Source: DATCLS01 sp036563805
GTDB lineage: Bacteria; Actinomycetota; Acidimicrobiia; Acidimicrobiales; VFJN01
Direction of reading: 5' to 3'
NCBI GenBank assembly: GCA_036563805.1
Contig: DATCLS010000098.1
Location: forward strand, 1-39,095
DNA length: 39,095 nucleotides
In this document: piece after piece, positions 8,667-18,808 of the stretch
Layout: each line of letters begins with the position of its first letter
Numbering within the stretch: the stretch's first letter is position 1
Translations under genes and position numbers: made by a program
Notes under the pieces: model-generated
Told to the model about the DNA's origin: nothing
The model's input: only the letters and a program-made list of their open reading frames with translations
Database searches by the model: none

Positions 8667-9334
8667 TCGAGCTGATCGTCTTCGTGGTGGCGGGCGCCGC
8701 CTGCCTGGCCGGCGCCCTCGGCGTGGTGCTGAGCCGCAACCCGGTCCACTCCGCGCTGGCGCTGGTCGGGACGCTGTTCGGCATCGCCGTGCTGTTCATC
8801 GCCCAGGAGGCCAACTTCCTGGCCGCCGTGCAGGTCATCGTGTACGCCGGCGCCATCGTCGTGCTGTTCCTGTTCGTGATCATGCTGCTGGGCGTCGACC
8901 GAGCCGAGAACCTCAAGGTCGAGCCGCTGGTCGGCCAGCGGGTGGCCGCCGGGCTCGTCGGGCTCGCCGTGCTCGCCCTGTCGGTCACGGCCATGGCCAG
9001 CACCGACTTCGAGGTCACCGGCGTGGCCGGGGCGTTCGACCCCGACCGGCCCGACATCGACCAGCTCGGCGAGTCGCTGTTCCGCGACTACCTGTACGCC
9101 TTCGAGATCACGTCGCTTCTGCTGGTCATCGCCATCGTCGGCGCCGTGATCCTGGCCCGCCGGCCCAAGCGCAACGACGAGATCGTCGACCCCGGCCAGG
9201 CCGAGGAGGAGGCCGAGATCGCGGCCCGCGAGGCGCGCGCCGAGGCCCGGGCCCGGGGCGAGGCGGTCGCCAGCGCCGAGGCGGGCGAGTCCGAGCACGA
9301 GCACGAGTCCGAGCACGAGGAGGTCGGGTCGTGA
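8663..9334 (+). CDS. nuoJ: NADH-quinone oxidoreductase subunit J, locus 1
   Basis: NuoJ (ND6) is a five-helix membrane subunit at the junction of NuoH and the antiporter-like subunits. The protein has 223 residues. The hallmark segment, with FLAAVQVIVYAGAIVVLFLFVIML containing the GAIVVL pi-bulge region of the third helix, is present, as is the fifth helix ITSLLLVIAIVGAVILARR. After Arg-Arg-Pro-Lys the protein carries an unusual cytoplasmic tail of about 50 residues rich in Glu, Ala and Arg, ending in repeats of His-Glu (SEHEHESEHEE); NuoJ2 stops right after the last helix. Start is GTG 8663 in a GTGA overlap with nuoI. The next gene starts the same way. Confidence 0.95.
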   Translation: MIELIVFVVAGAACLAGALGVVLSRNPVHSALALVGTLFGIAVLFIAQEANFLAAVQVIVYAGAIVVLFLFVIMLLGVDRAENLKVEPLVGQRVAAGLVGLAVLALSVTAMASTDFEVTGVAGAFDPDRPDIDQLGESLFRDYLYAFEITSLLLVIAIVGAVILARRPKRNDEIVDPGQAEEEAEIAAREARAEARARGEAVASAEAGESEHEHESEHEEVGS

Positions 9335-9648
9335 TCGCCGCCATCGAGGTCACGCCCGCCTGGTACCTGGTCCTGGGGGCCGCGCTGTTCGCCATCGGGA
9401 CGGTCGGCCTGCTGGTCCGCCGCAACCCGCTGGTCATGTTCATGTGCATCGAGCTCATGCTCAACGCCGTCACGCTCACGTTCGTGACGTTCGCCCGCAT
9501 GCTCGACGACATCAGCGGACAGTCGACCGTCGTGTTCGTCCTGGTGGTGGCCGCCGCCGAGGTCGTGGTCGGCCTGGCCATCATCGTCGCCCTGCTCCGC
9601 AAGCGGCCCGGGGCGACGGCGGACACCGCCGCCCTGCTCGAAGGCTGA
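9331..9648 (+). CDS. nuoK: NADH-quinone oxidoreductase subunit K, locus 1
   Basis: NuoK (ND4L) is a three-helix subunit of the proton path. The protein has 105 residues, the normal length. The two membrane glutamates essential in the family are present: Glu41 in CIELMLNAV and Glu77 in AAAEVVVGLAI. The start is GTG 9331, overlapping the nuoJ stop (GTGA). The gene ends 13 bases before nuoL, and the gap contains a GGGGGAG ribosome-binding sequence, the first non-overlapping junction since nuoD. Confidence 0.97.
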   Translation: MIAAIEVTPAWYLVLGAALFAIGTVGLLVRRNPLVMFMCIELMLNAVTLTFVTFARMLDDISGQSTVVFVLVVAAAEVVVGLAIIVALLRKRPGATADTAALLEG

Positions 9649-9661
9649 CGGGGGAGTTCCC

Positions 9662-11649
<1,988 letters not shown>

Positions 11650-11650
<1 letters not shown>

Positions 11651-13416
11651 TGTCGTCTGCCTTTCTCGCTGCGGCCGAGGGGGCCGGGCACGCCCCGGAC
11701 TTCCCGATCCTCACCGCCCTGATCCTCGTGCCCGCCGTCGGGGCGCTGGTCGTCGCGGCCGTGCCCCGGTCGCGGGGCGAGCTCCACCGGTTCACCGCGG
11801 TCCTGTTCTCGGTGGTCACCGCGGCGCTGGCCGTCTACCTCCTGGCCGCGTTCGAGGCGGGGGAGAGCGGCTACCAGTTCGAGATCGACCGGTCGTGGGT
11901 CGCCGACTTCGGCATCTCCTGGCACCTCGGGGTCGACGGCATCTCGCTGTTCCTCGTCGTGCTGACCGCGGTGCTGTTCCCGATCGCCCTGCTCGGCACC
12001 GAGCCCCACCACGACGCCAAGCCCTACTACGCCTGGCTGCTGCTGCTCGAGGCCGGCTGCCTGGGCGTGTTCGTGGCGCTCGATCTCTTCCTGTTCTTCG
12101 TGATGTTCGAGATCGTGCTCGTGCCGATGTACTTCCTCATCGGCCGGTGGGGCTACGGCAAGCGGGTCTACGCCGCGCTCAAGTTCTTCCTGTTCACGAT
12201 GTTCGGCTCGGCGCTCATGCTGGTCGGCATCGTCGGCCTCGCCTTCCTGCACCGCGACGCCGTCCAGGACGAGCGGCAGGCGGAGGCGCGGGAGCTGGTG
12301 GCCGAGGCGCGGTCCGATCCCGGCGGGGTCGACGCCGCGACCGAGGAGCGGTTCGCCGAGCTGCGCGAGGACGTGCCGCTCACGTTCGACCTGGTCGAGA
12401 TCGCCGAGTCCCGCACGGTCGTCGACGACTCCACCAGCGCCAACCCGATCGACTGGTCGGCGGCCCGGTGGCTGTTCCTGGCGTTCGCCGTCGCCTTCGC
12501 GGTGAAGGTGCCGCTGTTCCCGCTGCACACGTGGCTGCCCGACGCCCACACCGAGGCGCCGACCGCCGGGTCGGTGATCCTGGCCGGGGTGCTGCTGAAG
12601 CTGGGGACCTACGGCCTGCTCCGGTTCGGGCTCTACCTGTTCCCGGACGCGGCCTCGTTCTTCGCCCCGGCGCTCATCACGCTCGGCGTCGTCGGCATCA
12701 TCTACGGTGCCATCTGCGCGGCGATGCAGAAGGACCTCAAGCGGCTGGTCGCCTACTCGTCGGTCGCCCACCTCGGGTTCATCGTGCTCGGCACGTTCGC
12801 CATCACGACCCAGGGGCTGCAGGGCGGCCTGCTCCAGAACATCAACCACGGCATCTCGACCGGGGCGCTGTTCCTCCTGGTCGGCTGGATCTCCGACCGC
12901 CGCCACACCCGTGAGATCGCGGCGCTCAACGGCCTGCAGAAGGTGGCGCCCGTCTTCGCCGCCGTGTTCACGGTCGTGATGATGTCGTCGATCGGCCTGC
13001 CGGGCCTCAACGGGTTCGTCGGCGAGTTCCTGGTGCTGGTCGGCTCGTTCCTCACCGCCCGGTGGTGGACGGTCGTGGCCGCCGCCGGCGTCATCCTCGC
13101 CGCCCTCTACCTGCTGTGGGCCTACCAGCGGGTGTTCCACGGCGAGCCCGAGGGCGAGAACACCGGCTTCGCCGAGCTGACCTGGCGCGAGGGCCTGGTG
13201 ATGGCGCCGCTGCTGGCCGCCATCGTGTTCCTCGGGCTCTACCCCAAGCCGGTGCTCGAGCGGATGGAACCGTCGGTCGACCGGCTCATCCAGCACGTCG
13301 AGGACAACAGCGACCACGAGCAGCCGGCCGTCGCCGCCGACAACGGCTCCGGCGGGGCCGACGAGGCCCGCGGGTCGAGCGACGCCGACGTCGTCGAAGC
13401 GGAGGCGGGCGAATGA
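11650..13416 (+). CDS. nuoM: NADH-quinone oxidoreductase subunit M, locus 1
   Basis: NuoM (ND4) is the middle antiporter-like subunit. The protein has 588 residues, clearly longer than NuoM2 here (520). Channel residues are present: Glu154 (FVMFEIVLVP) and Lys286 (AFAVKVPLFP), followed by HTWLPDAHTEAPT. The excess length is mostly a charged insertion at residues about 201-243, between the helix ending GIVGLAFL and the LTFDLVEIAE loop; it is rich in Glu, Ala and Arg and looks helical. The C terminus has an acidic extension of about 35 residues after the last helix. It overlaps nuoL by one base and nuoN by 4 bases. Confidence 0.96.
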
Positions 13417-14978
13417 TCGCCACCATGGGTGCCCTGTTCCAGCCCCTTCCCCAAGAGCCCCAGAAGCTGCCGTCGCCCAGCGTCGACTGGCTGGCCATCT
13501 CGCCCGTCCTGATCCTGGCCGGCGCCGCCCTGGTGCTGATGCTGATCTCCTCGTTCGTGCGGGGCCGCGGGGCGGCCGTCGCCTACGCCGCCATCACCTG
13601 CCTGGCCGGGCTGGGCGTCGTCGGCGTCTCCATCCCGCTGTGGCGCGAGGTGCAGGACCCCGAGCGCGGGCCGTTCACGACGTTCGAGGGGGCCGTCGGG
13701 GTCGACGGCACCGAGGTCTTCCTCACGGTCGTCATCGCCGCCTCGGTCATCCTCGCCGCCCTGTTCATCCACGACTACGTGCGGCGCGAGGACCTGCCGC
13801 GCGCCGAGCCCTTCGCGCTCCTGCTGCTGTCCGCCGCCGGCGGCGTGGTCATGGCGGCGGCCAACGACCTCATCATCCTCTTCCTCGGGCTCGAGGTGCT
13901 GTCGATCGCCGTGTACGTCATGGCGGCCCTCCACCACCGGCGGCTGTCGTCGCAGGAGGCGGGCATGAAGTACTTCGTGCTCGGCGCCTTCTCGTCGGCC
14001 TTCTTCCTGTACGGCATCGCCATGATCTACGGCGGCACCGGGACCACCAACCTGGTCCGCATCGTCGAGCTGTTCAGCACCAGCACGCTGACCGAGGACG
14101 GGCTCGTGCTCGCCGGCCTGGCGCTCATGCTCGTCGGGCTCGGGTTCAAGGTGGCGGCCGTGCCGTTCCACTTCTGGACGCCGGACGTGTACCAGGGCGC
14201 CCCCACCGCCATGGTCACGTGGATGGCCTCGGGCGTGAAGGTCGCCGGCTTCGCCGGCCTCATCCGGGTCTACGTGCTGGCGTTCCAGGCCTACCGCACC
14301 GACTGGCAGCCCATGGTCTATGCGCTGGCCATCGCCACGCTGGTGGCCGGGTCGATCCTCGCCGTCGTCCAGACGGACGTGAAGCGCATGCTGGCCTACA
14401 GCTCGATCGCGCATGCCGGCTACGTGCTCGTCGGCGTGCAGGCGGCCACGCAGGACGGGGTCCAGTCAGCGCTGTTCTACCTGGGCACCTACGCCTTCCT
14501 CGTCGCCGGGTCGTTCGGCGTGGTGACGCTCGTGGGACGCACCGGCGACAGCCGGCACGCCCTCGACGACTACCGGGGCCTCGGGCGCGAGCGGCCCGTG
14601 CTGGCGGTGCTGCTGGCCGTGTTCCTGTTCGCCCAGGCCGGGGTGCCGTTCACGTCCGGCTTCTTCGGCAAGTTCTACGTGATCTCGGCCGCGGTCGACG
14701 CCGGGTCGGTCGGGCTGGCCATCGTCGCCATGCTCGCCGCCGTGGTGGCTGCGTTCCTCTACCTGCGGATCGTGGCCAGCATGTACATGTCGGAGCCGGA
14801 CTCGAACTCGGGCGACTCGGGCGACGCCGGTGACCGCCTGGCCGGCATCCGGGTCCCGGCGCCGGCCGGCGTGGCGCTGTTCCTGTGCCTCGTGGTCACC
14901 ATCGGCATCGGCGTGTGGCCGGGCCTCCTGACCGAGGTGGCGCAGGACGCCGTGCCGGTGCTGAGCGCCCTCGGGTGA
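13413..14978 (+). CDS. nuoN: NADH-quinone oxidoreductase subunit N, locus 1
   Basis: NuoN (ND2) is the third antiporter-like subunit, next to NuoK. The protein has 521 residues, with about 14 membrane helices. The conserved channel glutamate is Glu161 (FLGLEVLSIAVY) and the central lysine is Lys246 (GLGFKVAAVPFHFWTPDVY). A short Ser/Gly/Asp-rich insertion (SEPDSNSGDSGDAGD) sits in the loop before the last helix. ATG 13413 overlaps the nuoM stop (ATGA). This is the last gene of operon 1; a GC-rich hairpin begins 3 bases after its stop. Confidence 0.97.
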   Translation: MIATMGALFQPLPQEPQKLPSPSVDWLAISPVLILAGAALVLMLISSFVRGRGAAVAYAAITCLAGLGVVGVSIPLWREVQDPERGPFTTFEGAVGVDGTEVFLTVVIAASVILAALFIHDYVRREDLPRAEPFALLLLSAAGGVVMAAANDLIILFLGLEVLSIAVYVMAALHHRRLSSQEAGMKYFVLGAFSSAFFLYGIAMIYGGTGTTNLVRIVELFSTSTLTEDGLVLAGLALMLVGLGFKVAAVPFHFWTPDVYQGAPTAMVTWMASGVKVAGFAGLIRVYVLAFQAYRTDWQPMVYALAIATLVAGSILAVVQTDVKRMLAYSSIAHAGYVLVGVQAATQDGVQSALFYLGTYAFLVAGSFGVVTLVGRTGDSRHALDDYRGLGRERPVLAVLLAVFLFAQAGVPFTSGFFGKFYVISAAVDAGSVGLAIVAMLAAVVAAFLYLRIVASMYMSEPDSNSGDSGDAGDRLAGIRVPAPAGVALFLCLVVTIGIGVWPGLLTEVAQDAVPVLSALG

Positions 14979-14980
14979 CC

Positions 14981-15011
14981 CCGGGGCCCCTGCGGGGTGC
15001 CCGGGCCCCGG
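14981..15011 (+). terminator. candidate terminator hairpin after nuo operon 1
   Basis: A perfect 9-bp stem, CCGGGGCCC at 14981-14989 pairing with GGGCCCCGG at 15003-15011, encloses a 13-base loop directly after the nuoN stop. There is no U-tract, which is common for high-GC actinobacteria. It plausibly ends the locus 1 transcript. Confidence 0.5.
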
Positions 15012-15179
15012 CGGGGTCCACCGCCGGCAATGGCCGCGGCGCGAGTGTGATGGAATTCCCGGCGCGCTGCCGACACGAATAAAACCAGCTCGTACCGCCC
15101 TTCGGGGCCTCGGCGCTTCGCGCCGGGACTGTCCTCATAATGTGAGTGAAGCACCCGCTCACGGGGAGCACCTCTCGCC
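15012..15179 (+). promoter_or_regulatory. intergenic leader of the sigma-like gene
   Basis: No gene is seen in this stretch. It is visibly less GC-rich in part (GAATAAAACC near 15078) than its surroundings. A hairpin CGGCGC-TTC-GCGCCG occupies 15111-15125. A CATAAT sequence at 15136-15141 could be a -10 element, but I see no convincing -35 at the right distance. A GGGGAG ribosome-binding site lies at 15163-15168, 11 bases before the GTG start at 15180. Promoter assignment is weak; the ribosome-binding site is good. Confidence 0.4.
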
Positions 15180-16217
15180 GTGCCCATCCATCGCCTCAGT
15201 GATTCACGCCTGATCCGCCGATCGCAGCAGGGCGACCGGGATGCCTTCGCCGCGCTCGTCCAGCGCTACGACGAGCGATTGCGGGGGCTGGCGTACTCGC
15301 TGGTGGTGAACCCCGAGGCGACACGCCGGGTGCTGCGCGGCGCCTACCTGAAGGCGTGGCGCGACGTCGTGCGCACCGACCCGGACGACGACGCCGGGGT
15401 CTGGCTGTACCGCACCGTGTACAACGCCTGCATCGACGAGCTGCGGCGCGAGCCGCAGCCGGGGAAGGGCGGCGGCCAGGACGGCAGTGGCGGGGACGAA
15501 GCCGGCACGAGCGGCGACCCGGTGGTCGACGCCTTGGCCGAGCTCCCGCCCGAGCAGCGGGTCGCCGTGGTGCTGGTCGATCGCGAGGGGTTCAGCCGGG
15601 CCGGCGCCGCCCGCATCCTCGGGATCGATCGCGAGACGCTCGACCGTCGGCTGGCGCCCGCCCGCACCGCCCTGGCCCACGCCGCGGCCCGCCGGCCCCG
15701 CCCGCGGCCGCGTCCCCGGCCCCGGCCCGACGCCGGCGGGCCCGAGGGACGGCCGCGTCGGCGCCGCGCCGCCGCGGGCGCCGACCAGGGTGGCCGTCCC
15801 CGGCGTCGCCGCCCGGCCCCCGATCCCGCGGCCACAACCGCCGAGGCCCGGCCCCACCCGGGCGCCGGCCGGCGACCGGGCACGGGCCCGCGTCCCCGGC
15901 CCCGGCCCGACGCGGTTGGCCCGGAGGCACGGCCGCGTCGGCGCCCGCGGCCCGAGGCCGCCGCCCGGCGCCCCGGAGGTCCGAGCCCGTCCGGGTCGAG
16001 CAAGCCGGGTGCGGCCCCGTCGGGTGACCGGCCGCGGGCGGCGGCCGCCGGCCCGACGCCCGCCGTCCCGGCGGGGCCGGCCGGGCCCGATTCGCCGCCC
16101 ACCTCGTCGCCGGCGCCGCCGGCGTCGCCGCCGGCCGCGGCACCGCCGCCGGTGCCCCCGCCGGGTCCCGCGGGCGCCGGCCAGGTGCCCCCGCCCCCGG
16201 GGAGCCTGCCCCGGTGA
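15180..16217 (+). CDS. divergent ECF sigma-factor-like protein with long Pro/Arg/Ala tail
   Basis: The first 168 residues resemble an extracytoplasmic-function sigma factor. Region 2 covers about 10-95, with the -10-reading part VWLYRTVYNACIDELRR well kept. Region 4 covers about 116-168, with ALAELPPEQRVAVVLVDREG and a helix-turn-helix-like segment. Two normally conserved parts are degraded. The acidic region 2.2 motif (usually like AEDVVQE) reads EATRRVLRGAYLKAW, and the region 4 GTVKSR-type motif reads ETLDRR. Residues 169-345 are a low-complexity tail, Arg/Pro-rich then Ala/Pro-rich, partly built from a DNA duplication. Start is GTG 15180. The stop overlaps the GTG of the next gene (GTGA), so the two are co-translated. 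It may be a sigma factor with altered core binding or a decoy; function is inferred. Confidence 0.75.
   Translation: MPIHRLSDSRLIRRSQQGDRDAFAALVQRYDERLRGLAYSLVVNPEATRRVLRGAYLKAWRDVVRTDPDDDAGVWLYRTVYNACIDELRREPQPGKGGGQDGSGGDEAGTSGDPVVDALAELPPEQRVAVVLVDREGFSRAGAARILGIDRETLDRRLAPARTALAHAAARRPRPRPRPRPRPDAGGPEGRPRRRRAAAGADQGGRPRRRRPAPDPAATTAEARPHPGAGRRPGTGPRPRPRPDAVGPEARPRRRPRPEAAARRPGGPSPSGSSKPGAAPSGDRPRAAAAGPTPAVPAGPAGPDSPPTSSPAPPASPPAAAPPPVPPPGPAGAGQVPPPPGSLPR
15709..15945 (+). repeat. in-frame direct repeat in the sigma-like gene tail (180-bp offset)
   Basis: A 25-bp stretch at 15709-15733 recurs exactly at 15889-15913, and a 15-bp stretch at 15751-15765 recurs at 15931-15945. Both pairs have the same 180-bp (60-codon) offset. 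The pattern is that of an old in-frame duplication that has since diverged between the conserved blocks. The encoded peptides are RPRPRPDAGGPEGRPRRR and RPRPRPDAVGPEARPRRR. Confidence 0.75.
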
Positions 16218-18688
16218 GCCGCAAGCGCCGCGCCCGCCGCCTCCGTGACGCCGGGCTGCGCCTGCCCCCCAAGGACGGCAGCACCAAGGCGGTGCCGGGC
16301 GTCCCCAACGCCACCGACCCCATCCCGGTCGACGAGGCGGTGTCGGTCGTCGAGGAGTCGGTGTCGGTCGTGAGACCCGCCGAGCCCGAGCCGCCGGCCG
16401 CCGATTCGCAGCCGGAGCGGTCGCGCCCGGACGGGCCGCCGGCCGGCGATTCGCAGCCGGAGCGGTCGCGCCCGGACGAGCCGCCGGCCGGGGACGTCCC
16501 GGCCGACGAGGCGCGGGCCGCGGAGGCGCAGGCCGCGGAGGCGCGGGCCAAGGCGCCGAGCCCGGCGTCGCCGCCCCCGCCGGTCCCTGAGGCACCCGGC
16601 GCCGCCGACGCATCGGCCGCCCCGCCCGCCGCGGCGAACGCGCCGGCCGCCCCGCCGCCCGACCGCGCCGCGGCCCAGCAGACCCTGCCGCTCGCTGAGC
16701 CCGCCCCGGCCGCGGGGCGGGCCGGCTCGGCCGCGGCGGATGCGCCACCGGCGTCCGCCGCCTCGGGGTCGGATGGCGCCGACGGCGCCACGCAGCCCGC
16801 CACGAACCGGCCGGACAGTGACGCCGGGCAGGCCGGCGAGCTGGCCGCTGCCCGGGACGGCGCCCCCGCCGCCGGGTGGGCCGGTGCGCCCGCGCCCGCA
16901 GGTTCCTCTGGCGATGGCCCGGCCGCGGGGCGGGCCGGCTCGGCCGCGGCGGGCGCCGACGGCTCATCCGAGCGCGCTGAGGCCGACGTGACCGCGCCCG
17001 CCGCCGGGCAGGCCGGCGTGGCCGGGCGCGCAGGTTCCTCTGGCGATGGCCCGGCCGCGGGGCGGGCCGGCTCGGCCGCGGCGGATGCGCCACCGGCGTC
17101 CGCCGCCTCGGGGCCGGCTGGCAGCGGTGGTGCCGACCGGCCCGACACCACCCGGACCGACAGGGGCGCCGAGCGGGCTGGCTCGGCCGGGGCGGGTGCC
17201 ACCGGCGAGTCGGGTGGCACCGGCGCCACCGCAGCAGCCCGATCCGATGCGGGCGCTGACGGCTCACCCGCGCCCGGCCCCGAACCGGCCCGGCCGCGGG
17301 CGTCCTCGACCGCCGCCGACGCCTCGCCGCCCGCCGCCGGGCGGGCTGGCTCGGCCGAGGCGGGTGCCGACGGCTCACCCGCGCCCGCCGCAGCCGCCCC
17401 GGCGCCCGCGGGTGCTCCCGACGACGCCCCCGAGGCGGCGGCCGCTGAGCAGGCCGAGGCCACCGCTGGCGAGCGGGCGGCCCCGGCGCCCGCGGGTGCC
17501 GACGGCTCGGGCGAGCCGGCCGCGGCCCGGGACCGTGCGACCGCCGGGGATGGCGGCGCCGACGGCGCGGCCGACGGTGGCGCGCCACCGGGCACGCCCG
17601 CCGGGAACGACGACCGGGTGCCGGCCGCCGCCCCGGCGGCGAGTGTGGCCGACAGCGGCGCGGGCGCCGACGGCAAGGACGGCGCCGAGCGGGCCCCGGC
17701 TGGCGCGGGCGCCCGCGCCGGCTCGAGCACCGGCGCCGACGGTGAGCGGCCGGCCGCCGCCAGCACGGCCAGCCCTGCCGTCGAGGCCGACGCCGACCCG
17801 GTCGTGGCCGGGGCGCTGCGGACGATCGCCGTCCCCGACCACGACGACGCCTTCTGGGGCGACCTCGCCGCCCAGCTCGCCGACGAGCCGCAGCTCCGCC
17901 TGCGGCCCCGTGCCGCGGTCCGGCCCATCACCCAGCCGCCGCCGGTAATCGACGACCGGCTCCCGTTCGACGACGGGGGCGACCTGCGCCCTCGCGGCCG
18001 GTCGCGCAAGAAGCGGCGCCGCCGGGTCGTGGTCTGGCTGGTGGCGATCGCCCTGTCGATCGCCGTCATCGCGGTGGCGCTCGCCAACCGCGACGACGCG
18101 GGCGAGGACGTCCGCGCCGACGAGGCGACCACGACGACGGCGCCCGGCGGCGAGGGCGGGGAGGCGCCGGCCACCGAGGCCCCGACGATCGACCCGACCG
18201 CGCCGCTGCGGGCCGACGGCGTCGGGCCGCTGGCCATCGGGACCCCGCTGCGCGATCTGCCGGCGGCCGGGGCCCCGCCGATCGTGGTCGACCGGACGAC
18301 GTTCGACGCCTCGGGCGGCACGTGCTTCGACGCCCGGGTCAGCGGCGTGGGCGACCTGGTGCTGCACTTCCGGAGCCCCGACCCGGGCGTGGGCATCGAC
18401 GACCCGAACGAGGCCGTCCTCGAGGCGATCGCGGTCGACCCCCAGCTCGGGTCGCTGCGCACCACCGAGGCCGGCATCGGGCTGGGCGCCACCGAGGACG
18501 ACGTGCGGGCCGCCTACCCCGAGAACATGACCGAGAGCGACCACCCGTACGGGGTCGGGCACGTGTTCACGGTCGATCCGCCGGACAGCGAGAACGGCAT
18601 CGCGATCATGACCGACGGCCTGACCGTGAACCGCATCGCGGTCGGCGCCACCGACCTGATCGGCTACCCGGAGGGCTGTCCGGCCTGA
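16214..18688 (+). CDS. 824-residue single-pass membrane protein, putative anti-sigma/sensor partner
   Basis: This protein has four parts. Residues 1-25 are basic (MSRKRRARRLRDAG). Residues 50 to about 535 are extreme low complexity (Ala, Gly, Pro, Asp, Ser), with repeats such as PAAGRAGSAAA and GADGSPAP. A short conserved-looking cytoplasmic piece around 540-560 contains VPDHDDAFWGDLAAQLADEP, resembling a FW-containing motif I associate with sigma-factor partners in related actinobacteria (from memory, not checked). A positively charged run RSRKKRRRR precedes one membrane helix at about 604-625. About 195 extracytoplasmic residues follow, containing VGPLAIGTPL and GIGLGATEDDVRAAYP and two cysteines (GGTCFD and a C-terminal EGC) that could form a disulfide. 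The GTGA overlap with the sigma-like gene supports a regulator/sensor pair. The exact function is not established. Confidence 0.7.
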   Translation: MSRKRRARRLRDAGLRLPPKDGSTKAVPGVPNATDPIPVDEAVSVVEESVSVVRPAEPEPPAADSQPERSRPDGPPAGDSQPERSRPDEPPAGDVPADEARAAEAQAAEARAKAPSPASPPPPVPEAPGAADASAAPPAAANAPAAPPPDRAAAQQTLPLAEPAPAAGRAGSAAADAPPASAASGSDGADGATQPATNRPDSDAGQAGELAAARDGAPAAGWAGAPAPAGSSGDGPAAGRAGSAAAGADGSSERAEADVTAPAAGQAGVAGRAGSSGDGPAAGRAGSAAADAPPASAASGPAGSGGADRPDTTRTDRGAERAGSAGAGATGESGGTGATAAARSDAGADGSPAPGPEPARPRASSTAADASPPAAGRAGSAEAGADGSPAPAAAAPAPAGAPDDAPEAAAAEQAEATAGERAAPAPAGADGSGEPAAARDRATAGDGGADGAADGGAPPGTPAGNDDRVPAAAPAASVADSGAGADGKDGAERAPAGAGARAGSSTGADGERPAAASTASPAVEADADPVVAGALRTIAVPDHDDAFWGDLAAQLADEPQLRLRPRAAVRPITQPPPVIDDRLPFDDGGDLRPRGRSRKKRRRRVVVWLVAIALSIAVIAVALANRDDAGEDVRADEATTTTAPGGEGGEAPATEAPTIDPTAPLRADGVGPLAIGTPLRDLPAAGAPPIVVDRTTFDASGGTCFDARVSGVGDLVLHFRSPDPGVGIDDPNEAVLEAIAVDPQLGSLRTTEAGIGLGATEDDVRAAYPENMTESDHPYGVGHVFTVDPPDSENGIAIMTDGLTVNRIAVGATDLIGYPEGCPA
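16403..16492 (+). repeat. two tandem 45-bp units
   Basis: Two adjacent 45-bp copies begin with GATTCGCAGCCGGAGCGGTC at 16403 and 16448. They encode DSQPERSRPDGPPAG and DSQPERSRPDEPPAG, keep the reading frame, and differ by very few bases, so the duplication is recent. Confidence 0.85.
16705..17113 (+). repeat. interleaved perfect 64-bp and 56-bp direct repeats
   Basis: A 64-bp sequence at 16705-16768 recurs identically at 17050-17113 (offset 345 bp, 115 codons). A 56-bp sequence at 16897-16952 recurs identically at 17029-17084 (offset 132 bp, 44 codons). The two families share the CCGGCCGCGGGGCGGGCCGG core, so three copies of the core lie in this stretch. All offsets are multiples of three. 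Identity at third codon positions shows recent copying or gene conversion, not selection on the peptide alone. Confidence 0.9.
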
Positions 18689-18689
18689 C

Positions 18690-18734
18690 GGCCGGCCCCG
18701 CCACGACGAGCCGCCCGACCCGGCGGGCCCGGCC
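18690..18734 (+). terminator. candidate terminator hairpin before nuo operon 2
   Basis: GGCCGGCCCCGCC at 18690-18702 pairs with GGCGGGCCCGGCC at 18722-18734 (12 of 13 positions), with a 19-base loop, immediately after the stop of the anti-sigma-like gene. There is no U-tract. It could insulate operon 2 from the upstream pair. Confidence 0.4.
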
Positions 18735-18770
18735 TCACCCGACGCGAAAAATCGCAGCCTGGCGGCCATC

Positions 18771-18800
18771 TTGGCCCCTCGTGCGAACGATCACTAGGCT
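18771..18800 (+). promoter_or_regulatory. promoter of nuo operon 2 (leaderless nuoA)
   Basis: TTGGCC at 18771-18776 and TAGGCT at 18795-18800 form a -35/-10 pair with an 18-base spacer. The GTG of nuoA begins at 18809, only 8 bases after the -10, which is where transcription should start. No ribosome-binding sequence precedes the GTG. A leaderless mRNA is therefore likely. The 5' part of the gap (18735-18770) contains a GCGA-AAAA-TCGC mini-hairpin. Confidence 0.6.
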
Positions 18801-18808
18801 CCCGCCAC

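Noticed and set aside
15204..18769. Long minus-strand open frames (794, 966 and 464 codons) opposite the sigma/anti-sigma-like pair
   Set aside because: They are Arg/Pro/Ser-rich, have no recognisable domain, and arise from the high GC content opposite low-complexity coding sequence. The plus-strand genes have domains and coupled starts.
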